A DNA stretch of 64,000 nucleotides, from contig NZ_JAROAU010000003.1 of the NCBI RefSeq assembly GCF_029433855.1, positions 2,861,440 through 2,925,439 on the forward strand, given 5' to 3'. The notes under the pieces are model-generated. The model saw only the letters and a list, made by a program, of their open reading frames with translations. It was not told the origin of the DNA and did not search any database. Shown one piece after another: positions 1-13,259 of this stretch (positions are counted from its first letter, which is position 1; each line of letters begins with the position of its first letter). Position numbers and translations under genes: made by a program. This DNA comes from Candidatus Kosakonia sp. 282A-S69 (GTDB lineage Bacteria > Pseudomonadota > Gammaproteobacteria > Enterobacterales > Enterobacteriaceae).

Positions 1-882
1 GACTGGTTCCCGAAAAAAGAGCGTACGCTGGCAACCGGCATTCTCGGCGTGGCGGTCAACATTGGCGTGGTGATCTCACCGGCACTTATTCCCTTTATCG
101 CCATTCATTACGGCTGGCATGGCGCGTTCCTGATCCTCGGCGGCGTCGGCTTTGTCTGGCTGATCCCGTGGTTTTTAGCCTTTGGCAAAGCGAGCGATAA
201 AGCCCCCCAGGAGGAGCTGACGTGGATCCGCCAGGATAAAGAGGAGGCGGTGAACGTCTCCGCCATCAAATGGACGCAGCTGCTGAAGTATCGCCAGCTG
301 TGGGCGTTTGCGCTCGGCAAGATGCTGACCGACCCGATCTGGTGGTTCTTCCTCTTCTGGCTGCCGAAGTGGCTTAACGAGTCGCGTGGCTTGAATATGG
401 AGGGCTTAGGTTTACCGCTGATCGTGATCTACCTGTTTGCGATTGTCGGCAGCCTTGGCGCGGGCTGGTTGCCGGGCAAACTGATGAATATGGGCTTTAG
501 CGCGGCGAAAGCGCGTAAAACCACCATGCTGATTTGCGCCTGCCTGGTGACACCGATTTTTGCCGCCACCCAGGTGGATAATCTGTGGGCGGCGGTGGCG
601 CTGGTCGGCCTGGCGGCGGCCGCGCACCAGGGCTGGTCGGCAAATATTTTGACCTCCGTTTCCGATCTCTTCCCCAACGCAGCAGTCGGCTCCGTCGTCG
701 GGATCGGCAGCACCTTCGGCATGATTGGCAGCGTGATTTTCTCAACGGTTATTGGTGCCGTGCTGGAGTCTTCGGGTAATTACTGGGCGCTGTTTGCCAT
801 CAGCTCTGTCGCCTATCTGGTCGCCTGGGGCGTCATGTACCTGCTATTGGTGCCAAAAATGGAGCGGGCTAAATTCGATTAA
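1..882 (+). CDS. MFS transporter, anion:cation symporter type (5' end missing)
   Basis: The frame is open from the first base, so the start and roughly the first third of a normal ~430-residue permease lie outside the window; 293 residues are visible. The opening residues DWFPKKERTLATGI match the loop typical of the anion:cation symporter branch of the major facilitator superfamily (hexuronate, galactarate and related organic-acid carriers), followed by about seven hydrophobic segments. An inner-membrane proton-coupled uptake carrier is the family role; the substrate is not readable. It ends 11 bases before the convergent LacI-type gene and shares a terminator hairpin with it, so the regulator may control it. 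Confidence 0.85.
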   Translation, partial: DWFPKKERTLATGILGVAVNIGVVISPALIPFIAIHYGWHGAFLILGGVGFVWLIPWFLAFGKASDKAPQEELTWIRQDKEEAVNVSAIKWTQLLKYRQLWAFALGKMLTDPIWWFFLFWLPKWLNESRGLNMEGLGLPLIVIYLFAIVGSLGAGWLPGKLMNMGFSAAKARKTTMLICACLVTPIFAATQVDNLWAAVALVGLAAAAHQGWSANILTSVSDLFPNAAVGSVVGIGSTFGMIGSVIFSTVIGAVLESSGNYWALFAISSVAYLVAWGVMYLLLVPKMERAKFD

Positions 883-893
883 CCCGCTCACGC

Positions 894-1955
894 TCAAAAC
901 GGGGCCGCTTCGGCGCCCCGTTTTGCTACCGACTGACGCTCAACCATCGCGCAGGCCAGTTCAATCCGCCGCGGGGTTTCGACGCTGCCGGCAATCATAT
1001 CCTGCAACAGCTCAAGCGCAAGGGTACCCATCTCCTGCACCGGTAGATGCACCGTGGTCAGCGCCGGAGAAGCAAACTCTGCCTGTGGCAAATCGTTCAT
1101 GCCGACCACCGACACCGCCTCCGGCACGCCGATGCCCAGTTTTGTCAGCCCTTGCATCGCCCCCAGCGCCAGCGAATCATTGGCACACAAAATCGCGGTA
1201 TGCGGGTGTTTCCCCTTCGCAAACCACGCCATCACTGCCTGCTCGGCCAGCTCCGGTAGCCAGTCGGTCACGGTGAGAATATCCTCCTCGCCGCAGGAGA
1301 GGTGCGCATCGCGCATCGCTTCCCGCCACCCCTCTTCCCGCTGCGCAATGGTGCGACGGCCGGGATGGGTGAGAAACAGAATATGTTGATGCCCATGGGC
1401 AATCAGGTAGTCGCAGGCCATGCGCGTGGCGGAGCGGTTGCAGGGCAGCACACTGGAGAGGCGCATCAGCGGATCTTCACTATTGACCAGCACCGCCGGT
1501 TTGCGCAGCCCGGCAACGGCGGTGAGAAAACCGGGGTCGTCCACCGTTAACGCCAGTACGCCGCCGATATCGGGCTCGCTCAGCAGCGCCTGCAACGCCG
1601 GGTCATCCTGGCCGCTTAAAGCGTGAGTCGTCAGCTCGACACCGAGCACTTTTGCCCGCTCTTTTAACCCCTGCAGCACATACCAGCTGAACTGATAGCG
1701 GTTGTAATCAAGCATCGCCGCTTGCGACACCGCCAGCACAATACGCGTGCCGCCAATCTCCTGGGCTGGTGTGTAACGCATGGCGCGAGCGACCTCCTGA
1801 ATGCGGGCCCGCAGCGTCTCGCTCACCCCTTTCTCGCCCGAGAGCGCACGCGAAACGGTACTGAGCGATGTGCCGCAACGGGTCGCGATATCGTCCAGCC
1901 GCACGCGGCGCAAGGCGGCGCCATTCTGCTCATCATCTGGTTTACGCGAAACCAT
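894..1955 (-). CDS. LacI-family transcriptional regulator
   Basis: A N-terminal LacI helix-turn-helix (about residues 18-41 from this start: VRLDDIATRCGTSLSTVSRAL, split here as VRLDDIATRC and GTSLSTVSRAL) is followed by a periplasmic-binding-protein-like effector domain to residue 353, the standard LacI/GalR architecture and length. The ATG at 1955 is preferred because AAGGA lies about 11 bases upstream; an in-frame ATG at 1967 would put AAGG directly against the start codon. It probably represses a sugar or sugar-acid uptake gene; the convergent MFS permease is the obvious candidate, but no operator can be assigned because that gene's promoter is outside the window. Confidence 0.85.
   Translation of the reverse strand: MVSRKPDDEQNGAALRRVRLDDIATRCGTSLSTVSRALSGEKGVSETLRARIQEVARAMRYTPAQEIGGTRIVLAVSQAAMLDYNRYQFSWYVLQGLKERAKVLGVELTTHALSGQDDPALQALLSEPDIGGVLALTVDDPGFLTAVAGLRKPAVLVNSEDPLMRLSSVLPCNRSATRMACDYLIAHGHQHILFLTHPGRRTIAQREEGWREAMRDAHLSCGEEDILTVTDWLPELAEQAVMAWFAKGKHPHTAILCANDSLALGAMQGLTKLGIGVPEAVSVVGMNDLPQAEFASPALTTVHLPVQEMGTLALELLQDMIAGSVETPRRIELACAMVERQSVAKRGAEAAPF
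896..924. terminator. Bidirectional terminator between MFS gene and LacI-type gene
   Basis: Perfect 10-bp inverted repeat AAAACGGGGC / GCCCCGTTTT with a 9-base loop, T-rich in both directions. It overlaps the last codons and stop of the minus-strand regulator gene. Confidence 0.75.
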
Positions 1956-2086
1956 AATTGCGTCCATCCTTCTGCCGGTTCGAAGGCCTCAGCATGGCAT
2001 TCACATCAAGAGTGTCAATAAGTTAGAGGGAGGGAGGTGGAGAAATGAGAGGCGCGTCGTTTTCGTGAACGCAAAGAGAGGAAACG

Positions 2087-2115
2087 CTCCCCGACACGCT
2101 TGCGCCGGGGAGCAT
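2087..2115 (-). terminator. Putative gltP terminator hairpin
   Basis: Inverted repeat GCTCCCCG / CGGGGAGC just after the gltP stop codon on the minus strand. The downstream T tract is short (GTTT). Confidence 0.55.
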
Positions 2116-2122
2116 ACGCCGG

Positions 2123-3436
2123 TTACTGCCCGGCGGTTTTATCAAATTTGCCCAGCATTTCGCGCTCGTACGCCTGCGCTTTTTTGCGGTCAAACTGGTG
2201 TTCCCATTTGGCGATCACCAGCACCGCCAGCGCGTTACCGACCACGTTCAGCGCGGTACGCGCCATATCGAGGATACGGTCAACACCGGCGATAAACGCC
2301 AGCCCTTCCAGCGGAATACCGACGCTGCCAAGGGTTGCCAGCAGTACCACAAACGACACGCCCGGCACCCCGGCGATGCCCTTCGAGGTCACCATCAGCG
2401 TCAGCACAAGGATGATCTCCTGCCACAGCGACAGGTCGATACCGTAAAGCTGGGCGATAAAGATTGCCGCGATGCTCTGGTAAAGCGTCGAGCCGTCGAG
2501 GTTAAAGGAGTAACCGGTCGGCACCACGAAGCTGGTGATGGACGGCGGCGCGCCGTAGGCTTCCATCTTTTCGATGATACGCGGCAGCACGCTCTCCGAG
2601 CTGGCGGTGGAGTAAGCCAGAATCAGCTCATCTTTCAGGATGCGGATAAGGGTCCAGACGCTCAGCCCGCAGACGCGCGCCACCAGACCTAACACCACCA
2701 GCGCAAAGAAGATAATCGCGACATAGACAAGGATCACCAGCTTAGCCAGCGGCCAGAGCGAGGCGAAACCGAAGTTGGCGACTGTCACCGAAATCAGGGC
2801 GAAGACGCCGACCGGCGCGTAACGCATCACCATATGGGTGACTTTAAACATGGTTTCGGAAATGGAACGGAAGACGGTAACCAGCGGTTCGCGGTGCGTT
2901 GCCGGCAGCGAAGAGAGACCCAGACCAAACAGCACCGAGAAGAAGATGATCGGCAGCATATCGCCTTTCGCCATCGACGCGATGATGTTGGTCGGCACCA
3001 GCGAGAGGATCGTCCCCATCAGGCCGTGGGCATGGCTCTGCACGTCCGCGGTAGTGCTTTGGTATTTCGAAATATCCACCGTTGCCAGCTGCGACATATC
3101 AATGCCCGCGCCCGGCTGGAAGACGTTGGCCAGCGTAATGCCGAGCACAATCGCGACCGTAGTGATCACTTCGAAATAGATAATGGTTTTCGCGCCAATT
3201 CGACCAAGCTGCTTCGCGTCGCCAACGCCTGCAATACCCACAACCAGCGTGGAGATGACAATCGGCACCACGATCATTTTGATCAGATGAATAAAGATAT
3301 CGCCCGCCGGAGACAGGAAATTCGCAATCAGCCATTCGCGGCTGTCGCTCTGATAATGCAAGTAACTACCCAGAAGAATACCCAGCACCAGAGCCAGCAA
3401 TATCTGCCAGGCCAGGCTGATTTTCATATTTTTCAT
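2123..3436 (-). CDS. gltP: Proton/glutamate-aspartate symporter GltP
   Basis: A 437-residue dicarboxylate/amino acid:cation symporter, near-identical over its length to E. coli GltP, which imports L-glutamate and L-aspartate with protons across the inner membrane. Family hallmarks visible include the serine-rich reentrant loop (AYSTASSESVLPRI), the NLDGSTLYQS motif and the C-terminal GVDRILDMARTALNVVGNA segment. The start was set at MKNMKISLAW, matching the known N-terminus; the open frame continues 41 codons upstream without homology. It is divergent from acs with a 685-bp gap. In E. coli the nrf nitrite-reductase operon lies in that gap and is missing here. Confidence 0.97.
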   Translation of the reverse strand: MKNMKISLAWQILLALVLGILLGSYLHYQSDSREWLIANFLSPAGDIFIHLIKMIVVPIVISTLVVGIAGVGDAKQLGRIGAKTIIYFEVITTVAIVLGITLANVFQPGAGIDMSQLATVDISKYQSTTADVQSHAHGLMGTILSLVPTNIIASMAKGDMLPIIFFSVLFGLGLSSLPATHREPLVTVFRSISETMFKVTHMVMRYAPVGVFALISVTVANFGFASLWPLAKLVILVYVAIIFFALVVLGLVARVCGLSVWTLIRILKDELILAYSTASSESVLPRIIEKMEAYGAPPSITSFVVPTGYSFNLDGSTLYQSIAAIFIAQLYGIDLSLWQEIILVLTLMVTSKGIAGVPGVSFVVLLATLGSVGIPLEGLAFIAGVDRILDMARTALNVVGNALAVLVIAKWEHQFDRKKAQAYEREMLGKFDKTAGQ

Positions 3437-4121
3437 CACTACAGACTTCCTCAACGAAGCGCCATTCCATGCACAGGAACGACACATACTGAAAGGGTAT
3501 GATTTGCGTTGCACGGTATTGCGGGGGTTTTTAACGCGCATTATCAGTACCATTTGCAAGGTGTAACGCGCAACCCTATAGCGGGAGGGGGTTTGACTGA
3601 TTTTTTAAGGAAAAACCGTCTTTTATTCCAGTTATTAAAATTAACTGATTGTTATAAAAAACTTTTCACTCTGCGTAATTCCAATATTTAACGTTGGAAA
3701 TTAATGCACCGAAATTGTTCGGTTGCGCACTTTTTAATCATCAGAAATGTCGTACAACCGATCCCACACCGAAATTTCCACTGCGATTTTCTATTTAAAG
3801 AGTGAATAATCCATGACGAAAATTATTAATAGACTATTTGTTCAGTGGTGTATTTTCAGGTGCTTACGCTTGTTCACCTTTCATCCAGCCAATAGCTGAG
3901 TAATCAAATCGCCTAATTCCATAACTTGCTGTTATGAATGAAATTTCTCACTGTGCGCGCTTTTTAGCGCCTCTGCGTTACGACGCCTACGGTTTGGCTG
4001 ATTTGCAGTTGCATTGCCTAATGCGTGATCTATCGCGCAAATAATAAACAAAGCAGGCAAAGGCCCTACAATTAACGTTCTTGTGACATATTATTAACAT
4101 CTTACAAGGAGAGCAACCGCC
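3437..4121. promoter_or_regulatory. gltP-acs divergent intergenic region
   Basis: AT-rich 685-bp gap with no convincing reading frame. A conserved acs proximal promoter is recognisable: -10 TACAAT at 4067-4072, then the leader and an AAGGAG ribosome site at 4106-4111 ahead of the ATG at 4122. I could not identify the CRP, Fis and IHF sites known for E. coli acs with confidence. The rest shows no gene or repeat. Confidence 0.6.
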
Positions 4122-6080
<1,959 letters not shown>

Positions 6081-6086
6081 TCCCGG

Positions 6087-6224
6087 GCCGGATGCGGTGG
6101 GCGTCGTTATCCGGCTTGCTTTGAAGGTCACCATTACGCCGGATGGCGGCTGACGCCTTATCCGGCCTGCAAAATCCTGTGCGGATTGTAGGCCGGATAA
6201 GCGGCGTTGCGCCGCCATCCGGCA
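6087..6224. repeat. REP/BIME cluster between acs and yjcH
   Basis: Three imperfect palindromic REP units: 6087-6115, 6138-6167 and 6189-6224, each with GCCGGAT and ATCCGGC arms, in alternating orientation. They lie inside the acs-yjcH-actP transcription unit, where such hairpins usually stabilise the upstream mRNA. Confidence 0.85.
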
Positions 6225-6286
6225 AAGAAATGTCACTCTACCAACCCTATATTTGCTGGCATTACTTACCTCTGGAGATTTCTGTA

Positions 6287-8250
<1,964 letters not shown>

Positions 8251-8260
8251 CCTCCCCTCT

Positions 8261-8282
8261 CCCCGGCCGCTTTTGGCCGGGG
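8261..8282 (+). terminator. Hairpin after actP
   Basis: Perfect inverted repeat CCCCGGCC / GGCCGGGG with a 6-base loop, 10 bp after the actP stop. No T tract follows, so termination would be weak or Rho-assisted. Confidence 0.5.
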
Positions 8283-8396
8283 ATCACACTTTCTCCTCTC
8301 CGCCATAGGCATATTCCGCCATCGCGCTACAGTACCCTCATAGAAATGAAACAGCGTTCTATTAATTCAGCACGTCAATTCATAAGAGGGGATGCG

Positions 8397-9704
8397 ATGA
8401 AAAATTATGCGTTGGTCGGCACGGGCGGGCGTGCCGGTTTGTATATCTCCGCCATTGGCGGGGAGTGGAGAGAGAATGCCCGCATGGTGGCGTTCTGCGA
8501 TACCAACCAGACGCGGATGGATTACGCCAACCAGTTGTTAATGCAGGAGGGAGCGGCTTCCGTCCCCACCTGGCAGGCAACGCAGTTTGAGGCGATGATC
8601 CGCGAAACGCGGCCCGACACGATTATCGTCACCACCATAGACAGAACACACGATGACTATATCGTCCGCGCCCTGCGCGCAGGCTGCGATGTGATCACCG
8701 AAAAACCGATGACCATCGACGAGACGCGCGCACTGCGTATTCTGGATGCCATTGAAGAGACCGGTAAAACCGTGCGCGTGGCCTTCAACTATCGCTATGC
8801 GCCCCACCATAGCAAAGTGCGCGAACTGCTGATGAATAACACCATCGGCGAGGTCTACTCGGTGCATTTTGAGTGGCTGCTCAACACCGAACATGGCGCG
8901 GATTACTTCCGCCGCTGGCACCGGGAGAAGTGCAACAGCGGCGGCCTGCTGGTGCACAAATCCACCCACCATTTCGATTTGATGAACTTCTGGCTCGACA
9001 GCTATCCGCTGCGGGTGTATGCCGAGGGCGGCCTGCGCTTCTACGGGAAGGAGAACGCCGAGAAGCGCGGCGTGACGCGCTTCTACCCGCGCGCGCACGG
9101 CTATGACGCCGCCCAGGATGATCCGTTTGCGCTGCATATGGCCGACAATCCGCAGTTAAAAGCGCTCTATCTGGATGCGGAACATGAAGATAACTACTGG
9201 CGCGATCAGAGCGTCTTCAGCGATGGCATCACCATTGAAGATACGATGTCGGTGTTGGTGAAGTACCAGAACCAGTGCCAGCTGACCTACTCGCTCAATA
9301 CCTATCTGCCGTGGGAAGGGCTGAACGTGGTGTTTAACGGCAGCCTCGGACGGCTGGAGATGAAAATCGTCGAGAAATCCTATGTGAATGCGGGCGGCGA
9401 GCGCGCGAATGAGGGGAGCCTGACCTCGTGTGATATCACCGTTTTCCCGATGTTTGCCGCGCCGTGGAAAGCGGAGTTTACCCTCGGTGAAGGGGGACAC
9501 GGCGGCGGGGATAACGCGATGCTGGCAGACCTGTTTGGTACACCGGGTAGTGACCCTCTGCAACGCGCCGCCGATCACCGCGCCGGCGCGATGTCGATTT
9601 TGACCGGCATTGCGGGCAATATCTCACTGCAACAGCAGCGGCCGGTCAATTTTAACGAGTTTGAGTTGGTGGCCCGATTGAAAAAGAGGGCGCATCGCGC
9701 ATAA
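8397..9704 (+). CDS. Gfo/Idh/MocA-family oxidoreductase
   Basis: A 435-residue predicted NAD(P)-dependent sugar/inositol dehydrogenase. The N-terminus (MKNYALVGTGGRAGLYISAI) has the G-x-G-x-x-G dinucleotide motif, and the family EKP motif (TEKPMTIDE, near residue 102) supplies the conserved lysine; the C-terminal half is the substrate domain (AFNYRYAPHHSKVREL onward). The ATG at 8397 follows AAGAGGGG at 8383-8390; an upstream in-frame ATG at 8346 adds 17 non-conserved residues. The substrate is unknown. It stands alone between actP and yjcE, with REP elements after it, and is not part of the E. coli arrangement. Confidence 0.88.
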   Translation: MKNYALVGTGGRAGLYISAIGGEWRENARMVAFCDTNQTRMDYANQLLMQEGAASVPTWQATQFEAMIRETRPDTIIVTTIDRTHDDYIVRALRAGCDVITEKPMTIDETRALRILDAIEETGKTVRVAFNYRYAPHHSKVRELLMNNTIGEVYSVHFEWLLNTEHGADYFRRWHREKCNSGGLLVHKSTHHFDLMNFWLDSYPLRVYAEGGLRFYGKENAEKRGVTRFYPRAHGYDAAQDDPFALHMADNPQLKALYLDAEHEDNYWRDQSVFSDGITIEDTMSVLVKYQNQCQLTYSLNTYLPWEGLNVVFNGSLGRLEMKIVEKSYVNAGGERANEGSLTSCDITVFPMFAAPWKAEFTLGEGGHGGGDNAMLADLFGTPGSDPLQRAADHRAGAMSILTGIAGNISLQQQRPVNFNEFELVARLKKRAHRA

Positions 9705-9728
9705 AGAGGGGCGTCGGAATGGTTCAAT

Positions 9729-9817
9729 GCCTGATGGCGCTACGCTTATCAGGCCTACGCTTTGGTACAGGCCCACCTGTTTGCGTAGGCCGGATAGGGC
9801 GCAGCCGCCATCCGGCC
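9729..9817. repeat. REP pair (BIME) between oxidoreductase gene and yjcE
   Basis: Two inverted REP units, 9729-9755 (GCCTGAT...ATCAGGCC) and 9785-9817 (GTAGGCCGGAT...CCATCCGGCC), in the gap between two convergent genes, a typical BIME position. Confidence 0.85.
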
Positions 9818-9829
9818 TTGTGGTCACGC

Positions 9830-11476
9830 TTACTTGTTCTCGATGAGCAGAGCTTCCAGCAGATCGAGGTCGTGCAGCATCTTTTGCAGCGTCTCGTTAC
9901 TGATCTGGCGGGTCGCACGCAGGTGGTAAAGCTCGGCACGCTCCGAGCGCAGCGCCGCCAGGCGGAAGCGGCGCTCGAGGTTCTCTTCCTGCAGCGTATT
10001 TTCCGCATCATTGCGACCATCGGCGCGGCGGCGCAGGTTACCAATCACCCGCGAACTCACCTCCGTCAGCAGCTGGGTATCGATATTCTCTTCGGTATCC
10101 GCCGCCAGGCGCTCCTCCATCTTCTGGATCGCCACAATCGCCACATCGGCGGTCGCCGCGCGCGCCATACGCTCCTCTTTCTGCTGCTGGGCGTGGTCAC
10201 GCACTTCGATACGCTGCAACAGCATCGGCAGGGCAATCACGCCGACAAAGAGCGAAAAGAGGATCACCCCGGCGGCGAGGAACACCAGCTCATAACGCGC
10301 CGGGAAGACATCGCCAGTCGGCAGCAGAAGAGGAATCGAGAGCACACCGGCGAGGGTAATCGCCCCGCGCACGCCGGCAAAAGTGGCGATCAGCAGTTCA
10401 CGGGTGCTCCATGCACCGAACTCCATCGGCTTTTTGCTCAGGAAGCGCAGGCTGAAGTTCTTCATCACCCACAGCCAGCCAAAACGCACCAGCATCAGCG
10501 CGGCGTAAATCAGCAGGATATCGGTAAACAGCATCCACGTTTCGACATTCGGATCGGCTTCTGCCGCCACCAGCGAGGACTCGAGAATGCCCGGCAGTTG
10601 CAGGCCCAACAGCAGAAACACCATGCCGTTAAAGACAAACTCCAGCATCGACCAGGTGCTGTTTGCGCGCAGGCGCATCGCCAGCGGCGCGCTGCGCATT
10701 ACGCCGGAGCGGGTAATGGTCATCCCGGCGGCAACGGCGGCGAGAATGCCAGAGAAACCGATATGTTCCGCAATCAGGTAAGAGGCGAACGGCAGCAGGA
10801 ACAGCAGCACGATTTGCGTGGCCGGTTCGTCACCGCCCCAGCGGCTGAGGAAACGCAGCGAGCGGCCATAAAGCCAGCTGACGACGAAACCGGCCAGCAG
10901 GCCGCCAAGCGCCACTTTCAGGAACTCAACCGTTGCGCCGCCGACGGTAAAGACCATCGTGCCCATCGCCACGGCAACCGCGAACTTCAGCGACACCAGG
11001 CCGGAGGCGTCATTCATCAGCGCCTCACCCTGCAGGATGCCCATGATTTTTTTCGGGATGCGCCCTTCACCGACGATACCGGAGAGCGCCACCGCATCGG
11101 TTGGCGACAGCACCGCGGCCAGCGCAAAGGCGGGCACCAGCGGGATGCCCGGCACCATCCAGTAAATTAAGAAGCCAATCCCGACCACGGTGACCAGCAC
11201 CAGCGCCAGCGCGAGGCCAAATATTTCGCGCCCATGCTCAAGGAATTCGCGCGTCGGCGTTTTCCAGCCATCGGCAAAGAGCAGCGGCGGAATAAAGAGC
11301 ACGAGGAAGAGTTCCGGATCGAACTCGACGTGCAAACCGAAGGTCGGTAAGGCGAGTAACGCGCCGATAGCGATCTGCATCAGCGGTAAGGGGATTTGAA
11401 ACGGCAGAACCCGAGTGATAACACCGGAGAGCGATACCACAAGGGTCATGATGAGAATGGTAAAGAAAATTTCCAT
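9830..11476 (-). CDS. yjcE: CPA1-family cation/proton antiporter YjcE
   Basis: A 548-residue monovalent cation:proton antiporter of the CPA1 family, matching E. coli YjcE (549 residues). Twelve or so membrane spans occupy residues 1-410; the ion-binding region SPTDAVALSGIVG and the EALMNDASGLV motif are intact. A hydrophilic, charged cytoplasmic tail (about residues 420-548) is rich in Glu and Arg. It probably exchanges Na+ or K+ for protons at the inner membrane; its physiological role in E. coli is poorly defined. It is in the same orientation as ghxP but separated from it by a good terminator. Confidence 0.95.
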   Translation of the reverse strand: MEIFFTILIMTLVVSLSGVITRVLPFQIPLPLMQIAIGALLALPTFGLHVEFDPELFLVLFIPPLLFADGWKTPTREFLEHGREIFGLALALVLVTVVGIGFLIYWMVPGIPLVPAFALAAVLSPTDAVALSGIVGEGRIPKKIMGILQGEALMNDASGLVSLKFAVAVAMGTMVFTVGGATVEFLKVALGGLLAGFVVSWLYGRSLRFLSRWGGDEPATQIVLLFLLPFASYLIAEHIGFSGILAAVAAGMTITRSGVMRSAPLAMRLRANSTWSMLEFVFNGMVFLLLGLQLPGILESSLVAAEADPNVETWMLFTDILLIYAALMLVRFGWLWVMKNFSLRFLSKKPMEFGAWSTRELLIATFAGVRGAITLAGVLSIPLLLPTGDVFPARYELVFLAAGVILFSLFVGVIALPMLLQRIEVRDHAQQQKEERMARAATADVAIVAIQKMEERLAADTEENIDTQLLTEVSSRVIGNLRRRADGRNDAENTLQEENLERRFRLAALRSERAELYHLRATRQISNETLQKMLHDLDLLEALLIENK

Positions 11477-11564
11477 GCGTTCCCTGTTTGCAGTGTGTTG
11501 TTATACCCGCATCAGACCTGAGACGGGGTCTTTCAGCTTAACGCAAAGCAACCGGGCTGTGGGC

Positions 11565-11592
11565 AAAAAAATGGGCAACCGAAGTTACCCAT
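11565..11592 (-). terminator. ghxP intrinsic terminator
   Basis: On the minus strand ATGGGTAAC-ttcg-GTTGCCCAT (one mismatch) is followed by seven T residues (A-run 11565-11571 on the plus strand), 18 bases after the ghxP stop. Confidence 0.8.
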
Positions 11593-11610
11593 TGTCTGAA
11601 TATGTAATGG

Positions 11611-12960
11611 TTAGATAGCCCAGCCGCCGGCATAGAATGCCACCAGCGCGATAGCGATCACCACGGTGCCGATGTTCAGCTTGCGCCACTCACCCGACAC
11701 TACGCGGCCAATCACCAGCGAGGCGAAGCCGATCATAATGCCGGTAACGATGTTGCAGGTCAGCACGATAAACACCGCGGTGATGAGGCCTGACATGGCG
11801 TCAACGAAGTCGGCGAAGTCAATTTTCGCCACGTTGCTCAGCATCAGCAGACCGACATACATCAGCGCCGGTGCGGTGGCGTAAACCGGTACCAGATAAG
11901 AGAGCGGAGAGAGGAACAGGATCAGCATAAACAGCACGCCGACGGTGATCGCCGTCAGGCCGGTTTTGCCGCCCGCTGCGGTGCCTGCCGCCGATTCGAT
12001 ATAGACCGCTGCCGGCGCCGCACCCACCAGGCCGGAGAAGACGCTGCTCAGGGAGTCCGTGGTCAGCGCTTTGCCGCCGTCGATGATCTGCCCCTCTTTA
12101 TCCAGCAAGTTCGCCTGGCCCGCCACTGCACGAATGGTGCCGGTGGCGTCAAACACCGCCGTCATCACCAGCGCCAGCACGCTTGGCAGCACTACCGGAT
12201 TGAGTGCGCCCATAATATCGAGGCTGCCGATCAGGGAGTTGCCTTTGTCATCGCTCAGGGATGGCATGGCGAAAAAACCGGAGAAGTGCACTGCGGGGTC
12301 GAAAATCAGGCCGACAATGGAGATGCCGATGATGGTCAGCAGAATGCCACCCGGCACTTTCAGCTTCTCCAGACCGATAATCACCGCCAGGCCGATCAGC
12401 GACATGATCACCGGGAAGCTGGCGAAGTGGCCAAGGGCAACCGGCAGCCCGTCAATCGGGTTTTTGACCACAAGACCGACGCCGTTAGCGGCGATCAGCA
12501 GCAGAAACAGGCCGATACCAATACCGGTGCCGTGCGCAACGCCCTGCGGCAGGTTACGTAAAATCCAGCTGCGAATGCCGGTGGCGGAGATCACGGTAAA
12601 CAGCACGCCCATCAGGAACACCGCGCCGAGTGCAACCGGCACGCTGATCTGCTGCCCCAGCACCAGGCTGAACGCGGTAAACGCGGTGAGCGAAATGGCA
12701 CAGCCGATGGCCAGCGGCAGGTTGGCCCACAGCCCCATCACAATGGAGCCGACACCGGCAACCAGACAGGTAGCGACGAAGACGGCGGCCGGCGGGAAAC
12801 CGGCTTTGCCCAGCATGCCGGGCACCACGATGACGGAGTAGACCATCGCCAGGAAGGTGGTTAAACCGGCCACGATCTCCTGACGAACGGTGCTGCCACG
12901 GGCAGAAATTTTGAACAGTGCGTCAAGCGAACCGCCGGTACGCGCAGATGGCGTAGACAT
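11611..12960 (-). CDS. ghxP: Guanine/hypoxanthine permease GhxP
   Basis: A 449-residue NCS2/AzgA-like purine permease, the orthologue of E. coli GhxP (YjcD), importing guanine and hypoxanthine with protons. Multiple membrane spans run through the length; the motifs [13 protein letters not shown] near the N-terminus, the GxGxGxGLF stretch ([18 protein letters not shown]) and [16 protein letters not shown] are characteristic. The start at 12960 matches the family N-terminus [18 protein letters not shown]. The upstream 300 bp carries three PurR-like operators, consistent with purine repression of purine salvage. Confidence 0.96.
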   Translation of the reverse strand: MSTPSARTGGSLDALFKISARGSTVRQEIVAGLTTFLAMVYSVIVVPGMLGKAGFPPAAVFVATCLVAGVGSIVMGLWANLPLAIGCAISLTAFTAFSLVLGQQISVPVALGAVFLMGVLFTVISATGIRSWILRNLPQGVAHGTGIGIGLFLLLIAANGVGLVVKNPIDGLPVALGHFASFPVIMSLIGLAVIIGLEKLKVPGGILLTIIGISIVGLIFDPAVHFSGFFAMPSLSDDKGNSLIGSLDIMGALNPVVLPSVLALVMTAVFDATGTIRAVAGQANLLDKEGQIIDGGKALTTDSLSSVFSGLVGAAPAAVYIESAAGTAAGGKTGLTAITVGVLFMLILFLSPLSYLVPVYATAPALMYVGLLMLSNVAKIDFADFVDAMSGLITAVFIVLTCNIVTGIMIGFASLVIGRVVSGEWRKLNIGTVVIAIALVAFYAGGWAI

Positions 12961-13067
12961 AGATACATCCCCTGAGAATTTTATTGTGCGTTGGCATGCG
13001 TGGTGGACAGTCCACTGCCGGTCAAACGTCTTCTCCCTGTGCTGCGTTGTGACAAGGGGTCACAAAA

Positions 13068-13083
13068 AAGCAAACGTTTAACT
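13068..13083. promoter_or_regulatory. Putative PurR box 1 upstream of ghxP
   Basis: AAGCAAACGTTTAACT fits the PurR consensus ANGCAANCGNTTNCNT at 15 of 16 positions (A instead of C at position 14). It lies 108 bp upstream of the ghxP start codon. Confidence 0.65.
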
Positions 13084-13110
13084 CCGCGCATCCAACGGGT
13101 GGTCAAAAAA

Positions 13111-13126
13111 AGGCAAACGATTATCC
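13111..13126. promoter_or_regulatory. Putative PurR box 2 upstream of ghxP
   Basis: AGGCAAACGATTATCC matches the core ANGCAANCGNTT exactly. It is centred 43 bp from box 1, further from ghxP. Confidence 0.55.
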
Positions 13127-13209
13127 AGCGTTTAGACGCCGTTTTTCAACCAAACTTTGCCGCTTTCTGCCAAATATCGCCGAAAGCGGCGAAGAAGTGC
13201 CCGCCGGGT

Positions 13210-13225
13210 GCGCAAACGTTATCGT
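13210..13225. promoter_or_regulatory. Putative PurR box 3 upstream of ghxP
   Basis: GCGCAAACGTTATCGT matches the PurR consensus at 14 of 16 positions. It lies 99 bp beyond box 2, close to the end of the upstream GST gene. Confidence 0.45.
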
Positions 13226-13259
13226 CGATGCGCAACTTTGCAACACTCTACGAACATTC

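Noticed and set aside
3940-4020. CRP sites for acs at their E. coli positions
   Set aside because: No sequence with both half-sites was found at the expected distances from the conserved promoter.
9719-11170. 483-codon plus-strand open frame opposite yjcE
   Set aside because: Arg/His/Gln-rich translation without domains, exactly antisense to a conserved transporter; an artefact of GC-rich codon bias.
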